Assembly (NCBI GenBank): GCA_016713735.1
Contig: JADJOP010000005.1
Coordinates: 248,001-312,000, forward strand
DNA from: Bryobacterales bacterium
GTDB lineage: Bacteria > Acidobacteriota > Terriglobia > Bryobacterales > Bryobacteraceae
Direction: 5' to 3'
Length of the DNA: 64,000 bases
Every line of letters begins with the position of its first letter. The first letter of the stretch is position 1. Below, piece after piece: positions 59,185 to 64,000 of the stretch. A program made the translations under genes and the position numbers. The notes under the pieces were generated by a model, which did not search any database, was not told where the DNA came from, and was given only the letters and a program-made list of their open reading frames with translations.

Positions 59185-60453
59185 CTAAAAATTCATCCCC
59201 AGCAGAAAAATCGGCTCAATGCGCCCTTCCCGCAGCGGAAACGCCACCAGAAATCCAAACCCGCGCCCATAGCCGACCGCTACCGAATGCCGCAATCTCC
59301 TCATCCCTCCAAAGGCCCGCGACGAACCAGCGTCATAGACAACCCGGAACTCCCGGTACGAGTAATCCACCGACGCATGCGCCACCTGGTCGGAGCCAAG
59401 CGGCGCCACATCCCACTTTGACCACCCGCGCAGCGTCCGGCTGTTGCCCAGTACGAAGCGCTCATACAACGGCGCCCGCCCGCTCAACCAGCCCGCCATC
59501 GCCGAGGCGATCAACACGTCGTGCTCCGATTCAAAGCGGTATGACGCGCCGGCCGCGTGTCTGCGGTACGAAAAATCGCTCCCCAGACCGCCTGCCCCCA
59601 CCCGGAACTCATAGTCCGCCGCCACCTTATGTTCCGCATCCGAGACTTTCCAGCGCCGCACCAGGCGCAGAGATGTGTATGCAGCGCTGGAAAGCTCGTG
59701 CCGCGCCCCTGGCGACTGCAAGGAAAGGCGGTGCATACTGACGCCCGCTTCCCACTCCAAGGGCTCGACCAACTTGACCGCCACGAACGGACGAAATTGC
59801 GTCCTCGTGCGGTATATTTCGATATCCTGTTCCCCGATTCCCCCCTCCGCCGGCGCGGCCAGCGCGCTCTCCACAGTCGGGTTCCACTGCGTACGCCACA
59901 GCTCCACACCCATCCCGAATCGCACCCGGTCGTCCCACAGGCCCTGCCGTTGCGCGCCAAACCGGATGCCCGAATAGCGCTCGGTGAGCTCATCCTGATC
60001 CGTCAGCGCCCCGGCCGTAAACAAAATGCCCTCGTGCCGGACGTTGACATCGGCCCCAAAGGTGAAGTTCTGCTTGCTGTGGTAGCCAAACCGCGGCACC
60101 ACCACCTCGCGCCCGCTCCCCCTCCGGATGAGTTCGTAGGTCACCCGCAACTGCTCCCGCTCATCCCCCCGCGCCACTTTCAACACCACTTGATAGGAGG
60201 GCAGTTGCTTGCGGATCCGCTCGGCCAGCTCCTCCACCGCCGCCGCGTCAAAGGCCTGCCCCGGCAGCGCCTTCACGCGCGCCAGCAGCGCATGCGTCAG
60301 CTTTTCCTGCAAGCTCTCCGGTTGGATCTCAGCCCGCTCCACCACGTAACGCGAATTCACGTTGCCGGCCGTCTGCAGGCTATCCGCCGCGCCGGCCTGC
60401 GCCCACAGCAGTCCTCCTCCACACCAGGCCGTAATCAGAATCGCCAACCGCAT
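59185..60453 (-). CDS. Omp85/BamA-like surface antigen protein
   Basis: 422 residues from the ATG at 60453 (MRLAILITAWCGGGLLWAQ signal peptide). A short POTRA-like N-terminal part (VERAEIQPESLQEKLTHALL, GQAFDAAAVEELAERIRK) precedes an outer-membrane barrel rich in aromatic, alternating strands and ending in GMNF, the C-terminal Phe that BAM recognises. FVLGNSRTLRGW fits the conserved L6-type loop with RGW/Y in Omp85 proteins. It may be a TamA/BamA-like transporter or a two-partner secretion pore. It lies 157 nt before the DUF4390 start and could share its regulation. Confidence 0.82.
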   Translation of the reverse strand: MRLAILITAWCGGGLLWAQAGAADSLQTAGNVNSRYVVERAEIQPESLQEKLTHALLARVKALPGQAFDAAAVEELAERIRKQLPSYQVVLKVARGDEREQLRVTYELIRRGSGREVVVPRFGYHSKQNFTFGADVNVRHEGILFTAGALTDQDELTERYSGIRFGAQRQGLWDDRVRFGMGVELWRTQWNPTVESALAAPAEGGIGEQDIEIYRTRTQFRPFVAVKLVEPLEWEAGVSMHRLSLQSPGARHELSSAAYTSLRLVRRWKVSDAEHKVAADYEFRVGAGGLGSDFSYRRHAAGASYRFESEHDVLIASAMAGWLSGRAPLYERFVLGNSRTLRGWSKWDVAPLGSDQVAHASVDYSYREFRVVYDAGSSRAFGGMRRLRHSVAVGYGRGFGFLVAFPLREGRIEPIFLLGMNF

Positions 60454-60585
60454 GAAGCCTGTCCATGCAAGGCCCATGCCAAACTGAAACTGCTAGGAAA
60501 CAATGGGCTTAGCGCCCGCCTGCCTGTGCCGTTCCCGCACAGGTGTGCGCCCCAGTCACGGTTCCTCGGCCACGCTCCGCAACAA

Positions 60586-61209
60586 CTACGCCGAGGTCAC
60601 GTGCACCGCCCCCCGCTGCAGCTCAATCCACCCCTTGCGCTCAAACAGGTTGAGAATCGTCGATGTCGTCTCGCGCGTCGAGCCCACCATCGACGCCATC
60701 TCCCCCTGCGTCAACGGAATCGCCACACGCCCGCCCTCGCCTGACCCGTTTGCCCGCTCCGCCAGGTCGGCCAGCGTCAACAACAGCCTCTGCTCCAGCC
60801 GGCAGGAATGCATCAACTCCAACTGCCGTTCAATTCGCTTCACCCGCTCCCGCAATTGCCCCACAACCCAGCCCATCAGCTTCGCGTCTTTCGCCGCCGA
60901 CCGCTGGAATTCCCTCACTGGGAACCTGTGCATCCGCGTCACCGTCGCGGTTTCCGCGCTCGTTGACCAGATATCGCCGCCCGAATGCAGCATTTCCCCC
61001 CAAAGCTCGCCCGAATGCACCAGGCTCAATAATGGCTGCCTTGTGTAAGAAATCTTACTAATTTTCGTCGTGCCGGACTCGACCAGGTACACATGAGTTG
61101 CCTTCTCTCCCGCCGAATGCAATCGCGTTCTACGGCCAAACTGCTGCGCCGGAAAGCGCTCTTGCAAGGCGTGGAGTGAGGCCGGTGCATCCGGGTAAGA
61201 AGCGGCCAT
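60586..61209 (-). CDS. Crp/Fnr family transcriptional regulator
   Basis: 207 residues. A cyclic-nucleotide-binding barrel (about 15-120, THVYLVESGTTKI, SGELWGEML) and a C-terminal HTH (PLTQGEMASMVGSTRETTSTILNLFERKGWIEL) identify the family. The canonical cAMP-binding Arg-Ser pair is not clear, and no N-terminal Fe-S cysteines occur, so the signal is unknown. The 106 nt between this gene and the tyrA end contains an AT-rich patch (61305-61318) that could be its promoter, or it is read from the aromatic operon. Confidence 0.9.
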   Translation of the reverse strand: MAASYPDAPASLHALQERFPAQQFGRRTRLHSAGEKATHVYLVESGTTKISKISYTRQPLLSLVHSGELWGEMLHSGGDIWSTSAETATVTRMHRFPVREFQRSAAKDAKLMGWVVGQLRERVKRIERQLELMHSCRLEQRLLLTLADLAERANGSGEGGRVAIPLTQGEMASMVGSTRETTSTILNLFERKGWIELQRGAVHVTSA

Positions 61210-61315
61210 CGTCTCAGCCAGTAATCGTCAGCCATACCGCTCCATCCCCGATCCGACTAAGTCACTGCTTCCGGCGGCGGGGCCGCATCCATGGCCGATT
61301 CAGTGTAATTTTAAT

Positions 61316-61785
61316 TTACGGGCGCGTATTGCGCAACGATTGGGCAAAAATACTGCCGATTTCGAACGGATCCCGCATGGCATCGTTGCCAATGCGGTTT
61401 TTCACTTGCTCCAGCGTGCGCTGCATCTGCTCGATCGCCCCCACAATCTCGCTCCCATTCGTCCGCAGAATGTCGTCCCAAATCTCAAAGGAACTCATCG
61501 CCAGCCGCGACATGTCCAGCAGCCCCGGCCCAGCGCCGGTCCGTGCCGCCGCCCCCAGCGTCTCACGCAACGTTACCGATAACGCGGTCGATAATAACTG
61601 CGGTAAGTGCGACGTGTGCGCCACCAAATGATCGTGCGCCGCCGGCGAAATAGGAACCACGTTGGCCCCCAGCTTCCGCAGCCACCCCACAAAGGCCGCC
61701 GCCACGGGTGTGTCCAATTCCGCCACTTCGCGCGGCGTCACGAAGTAAGTTCGGCCTCGGAATAATCCTGCTTCCGCCGCTCCTG
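61316..61785 (-). pseudogene. C-terminal part of prephenate dehydrogenase, split by a frameshift
   Basis: Open from about 61785 in this frame and clearly coding from TPREVAELDTPVAAAFVGWL, then AHDHLVAHTSHLPQLLSTAL, the conserved dimerisation and active-site region of prephenate dehydrogenase. It is the continuation of the preceding fusion gene: reading the C-run at 61786-61790 (five C) as six gives GKESRGAGAAEAGLFRG and then this frame without break. Stop at 61316. Confidence 0.85.
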
Positions 61786-63183
61786 CCCCCGGCTCTCCTT
61801 CCCCGCCATCGGGTGTCCGCCCAGGAACTGAGCCGCCAGTTTCGACTCCCGCGCCCGCTCCGCGATCATCCCTTTCGTACTTCCCGCGTCAGTAATGAGC
61901 GTACCGGAACCTGCCCCGCCTAACTTCGGAATAACTTCCAGTATCTTCGAAATCGGCTGCGCCAGGTAAAGCAGTGACGATGTCGCCGCCGCCTCTTCCA
62001 GCGTCACCCCGCGGTCAATCGCTCCCCGCGCCACACCCTCCGCAATCGACCGCTCCGAGCTCACTCCCACGATCGGCCCCGCAAAGCCCGCCTCGCGCAG
62101 CGCCAGCCCAAAGCTCCCGCCGATCAACCCCACCCCGACAATAGCGACACTCTCCATGATGTCCGCCGGCTGCATCTTCCTGCCGACCGCCGGAGCGATC
62201 ATCTGCAACTGCCGCGACAACTCGATCAACTGCTCCGGCCGCAGCGACTGCGCCCCGTCGCTCAGGGCATGGTCTGGGTCCGGATGCATCTCCACCAGCA
62301 GCCCGTCGGCCCCGGCCGCCACCGCCGCCCGCGCCATCGGAATCACCTGGTCGCGCCGCCCCGTCCCATGCGACGGATCAGCCACGATCGGCAGATGCGA
62401 CAGCTTGTGCACCACCGGAATCGCCGACAGATCCATAGTGTTCCGCGTGTAACTTTCAAACGTGCGGATGCCCCGCTCGCACAGGATCACCTCGTAATTG
62501 CCCCCCGACAGCACATACTCGGCCGACAGCAGCAGCTCCTCAATCGTCGCCGCGATGCCCCGCTTCAACAGAATCGGCTTGCGGATCTTGCTCAGCTCGC
62601 GCAGCAGGTTGAAGTTCTGCATGTTGCGCGCCCCCACCTGCAACAGGTCGGAGTAGCGCATCATCAGCGGAATCTGCGACGAGTCCATCACCTCGCTGAT
62701 CACCAGCAGCCCGTGCGCATCGGCCGCCTCGCGCATCATCTGCAAGCCTTCCTCGCCCAGCCCCTGAAAGCTATAGGGCGACGACCGCGGCTTAAACGCA
62801 CCGCCGCGAATCACCTTCCCGCCCGCCTCGGCCACCACCTCCGCGCAGCGCCGGATCTGCTCCTTGCTCTCCACGCTGCACGGCCCGGCCATCAACACCA
62901 TCTCCTCGCCGCCAATCTCCACGTCGCGCACCCTCACCACCGTCCCCCCCGGACGGAAGTGCCGGCTCGCCAGCTTGTACGGCGACATGATGCGGTGCGC
63001 TTCCTTGACGCCCTCCATCACTTCGAACTCTTGCGGGTCGATCCGCTCCTCCGGCCCCACGCCGCCCAACACCGTGTGCACCAGCCCCGTCGAACGGTGG
63101 ACCGTGAACTCCATCTCCACCATCCGGTCAATCACCTGTTGCACCAGTGCTTCGCTGGCGCCCTCTTCCATCACCACAATCAT
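61738..63183 (-). CDS. aroF: DAHP synthase fused to prephenate dehydrogenase (N-terminal part), frameshifted 3' end
   Basis: 481 residues in this frame. Residues 1-337 are a complete type I-beta DAHP synthase with a ferredoxin-like N-terminal extension (MIVVMEEGASEALVQQVID); catalytic features are MAGPCSVES, RGGAFKPRSSPYSFQGLG and VADPSHGTGRRDQV. From residue 343 it is prephenate dehydrogenase (MESVAIVGVGLIGGSFGLAL, the NAD motif), up to GGHPMAGKESRG, where the frame breaks at 61786-61790 (five C; six needed). The junction APAVGRKMQPADIMESV is in frame without stop. The fused product would catalyse the first shikimate step and the tyrosine branch. It overlaps the chorismate mutase gene by 4 nt. 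Confidence 0.85.
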   Translation of the reverse strand: MIVVMEEGASEALVQQVIDRMVEMEFTVHRSTGLVHTVLGGVGPEERIDPQEFEVMEGVKEAHRIMSPYKLASRHFRPGGTVVRVRDVEIGGEEMVLMAGPCSVESKEQIRRCAEVVAEAGGKVIRGGAFKPRSSPYSFQGLGEEGLQMMREAADAHGLLVISEVMDSSQIPLMMRYSDLLQVGARNMQNFNLLRELSKIRKPILLKRGIAATIEELLLSAEYVLSGGNYEVILCERGIRTFESYTRNTMDLSAIPVVHKLSHLPIVADPSHGTGRRDQVIPMARAAVAAGADGLLVEMHPDPDHALSDGAQSLRPEQLIELSRQLQMIAPAVGRKMQPADIMESVAIVGVGLIGGSFGLALREAGFAGPIVGVSSERSIAEGVARGAIDRGVTLEEAAATSSLLYLAQPISKILEVIPKLGGAGSGTLITDAGSTKGMIAERARESKLAAQFLGGHPMAGKESRGQERRKQDYSEAELTS

Positions 63184-63530
63184 GATTGCGACTCCTCCGT
63201 GCTCCGCATGCGGTCCCGCTGCAGCGTCCGCATCTCGTCCATAATCCGCTCATACACCCGGCTCAGCGCTTCATTCGACAGCGGACCGCCGTTGCAGCGT
63301 GCCACATTGGCCATCACTTCCTGTTCCCGCTTCGGCTCATAGACGCGCATCGTCAGCCGCTGCTTGGCCTCGCCGATCACCTCGACCACCTTCGCCCGTT
63401 CATTCAATAACTTTGTGATGCCGCCGTCGATCTCATCGATGCGCTTTCTCGCCTTGTCCAGCGTCTCCAACGCCTGGTCGGGCGAGGCCAGGTTGGCCCA
63501 AGCGGGCAGATCCAAACCTCTGTTCTCCAT
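63180..63530 (-). CDS. Chorismate mutase, AroQ type
   Basis: 116 residues, all-helical AroQ fold: TLDKARKRIDEIDGGITKLLNERAKVV, with Arg and Lys that bind the chorismate carboxylates, then VIGEAKQ and YEPKREQEVM. It converts chorismate to prephenate, the substrate of the prephenate dehydrogenase part of the next gene, with which it overlaps by 4 nt. The start lies in a 14-bp tandem duplication; an upstream ATG (63544) gives only a four-residue peptide. Confidence 0.92.
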   Translation of the reverse strand: MENRGLDLPAWANLASPDQALETLDKARKRIDEIDGGITKLLNERAKVVEVIGEAKQRLTMRVYEPKREQEVMANVARCNGGPLSNEALSRVYERIMDEMRTLQRDRMRSTEESQS

Positions 63531-63548
63531 CAGCTGTTCTCCATCAGC
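63521..63548. repeat. 14-bp perfect tandem duplication at a start codon
   Basis: TGTTCTCCATCAGC occurs twice without a gap (63521-63534 and 63535-63548). On the minus strand each copy holds GCTGATGGAGAACA, so the trpA stop overlaps a first ATG (TGATG), whose four-codon frame stops again as TGATG on the true chorismate mutase start. Confidence 0.9.
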
Positions 63549-64000
63549 TCACCATTCCCGCCTTCAACTCACGCGAAAATTGCTCCAGCTTTGCCTCAAG
63601 CTCCGGCCCTTGCCCGTGCGCCTCCACCAGCCGCACAAACGCGCTGCCCACCACCACGCCATCGGCCAGCTTCGCCGTCTCGCCGGCCTGCTCCGGCTTG
63701 GAAATGCCAAAGCCCACCGCCAGCGGCAGCTTCGTCAGCCCGCGCAACTGCTCCACCAGCGGACCCACCGATGCCGATAGCCGCGCCTGTTCGCCCGTCA
63801 CGCCTGTCCGCGATACAAGATACACGAATCCGGAGGAGTGCTCGGCCACCAGCCGCAGCCGCTCCTCGGGCGAGGTCGGCGCGGCCAGAAACACCGTATC
63901 CAATCCCGCCGCCCGCATCGGCGCCACAAACTCGGCCGCCTCTTCCACACTTACGTCCGTCAACAAACAGCCATCCACGCCCGCCGCCTTGGCCTCCGCG
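63544..64000 (-). CDS. trpA: Tryptophan synthase alpha chain, 5' truncated by window edge
   Basis: The visible C-terminal 151 residues match TrpA: DGCLLTDVSVEEA, FLAAPTSPEERLRLVAEHSSGFVYLVSRTGVTG (the loop that closes over indole-glycerol phosphate), PLAVGFGISKPEQA and GVVVGSAFVRLVEA. It cleaves indole-3-glycerol phosphate to indole for the beta subunit. The gene continues past base 64000. It heads the run trpA, chorismate mutase, aroF-tyrA. Confidence 0.95.
   Translation of the reverse strand, partial: AEAKAAGVDGCLLTDVSVEEAAEFVAPMRAAGLDTVFLAAPTSPEERLRLVAEHSSGFVYLVSRTGVTGEQARLSASVGPLVEQLRGLTKLPLAVGFGISKPEQAGETAKLADGVVVGSAFVRLVEAHGQGPELEAKLEQFSRELKAGMVS

Noticed and set aside
60454..60585. 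Spacer checked for a tRNA or small RNA
   Set aside because: No cloverleaf pairing, CCA end or terminator seen.

Overview
The window is about 64 kb of high-GC chromosomal DNA from what looks like an acidobacterium of the Solibacter/Bryobacter type. Supporting families are a winged-helix/TolB-propeller regulator, an Acidobacteria-type VWFA protein, a planctomycete/acidobacterial DUF1592-DUF1552 pair, retropepsin-like aspartic protease and DUF1080 proteins. The genus is inference. I saw no rRNA, tRNA, CRISPR array, prophage or insertion sequence, so this is ordinary chromosome with dense operons, many of them joined by 4-nt ATGA or GTGA overlaps.

Layout. 1-5.4 kb: end of a glycosyltransferase, a frameshifted aspartic protease, a winged-helix/propeller protein, a DegT-type aminotransferase and a small unknown protein. 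5.7-7.9 kb (minus): a GMC oxidoreductase and its gluconate dehydrogenase subunit-3-like partner. 7.9-13.5 kb (plus): MazG, a GNAT enzyme next to an N-succinylamino acid racemase/MenC, two transporters and an SDR. 13.5-18.9 kb (minus): one run of unknown membrane protein, sulfatase, P1 peptidase, histidine kinase and a receiver-XRE regulator. 18.9-22.3 kb (plus): RNase J, a FAD-linked oxidase and a small exported protein ending in a clear terminator. 22.4-30.1 kb: a D-threonine aldolase-like enzyme and a divergent lipid-modification island (DUF1475, DUF2062, DUF1295 and a CFA-like methyltransferase on minus; a FAD oxidase, DUF1365 and a CFA synthase on plus). 30.1-39.7 kb (plus): DUF418, an alpha/beta hydrolase, two MacB-like permeases, two M16-like proteins that both lack the zinc motif, and an exported LolA-like protein.

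39.7-47.9 kb is mixed: a TIGR03790 protein, cytochrome c, a LysR regulator, PilZ, RmlD, a VWFA protein, an AlkA-like glycosylase, an assimilatory APS reductase (CysH) and a PHP phosphoesterase. 47.4-53.2 kb (minus) is a DUF1592 / DUF1552 / ankyrin / PPC-domain operon behind a promoter that looks leaderless. 53.7-60.5 kb (minus) holds an Omp85-like protein, then DUF4390, an NtrY-like kinase, an NtrC-like regulator, SthA and DUF1080. 60.6-64 kb (minus) has a Crp/Fnr regulator and an aromatic amino acid block: trpA, chorismate mutase, and a DAHP synthase fused in frame to prephenate dehydrogenase.

A caution for every user of this annotation: at least seven conserved genes are broken by one apparent indel. 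Five of these are one-base contractions at G/C-rich homopolymers, which points to residual long-read errors rather than real decay. I restored reading frames by eye and state the position each time.
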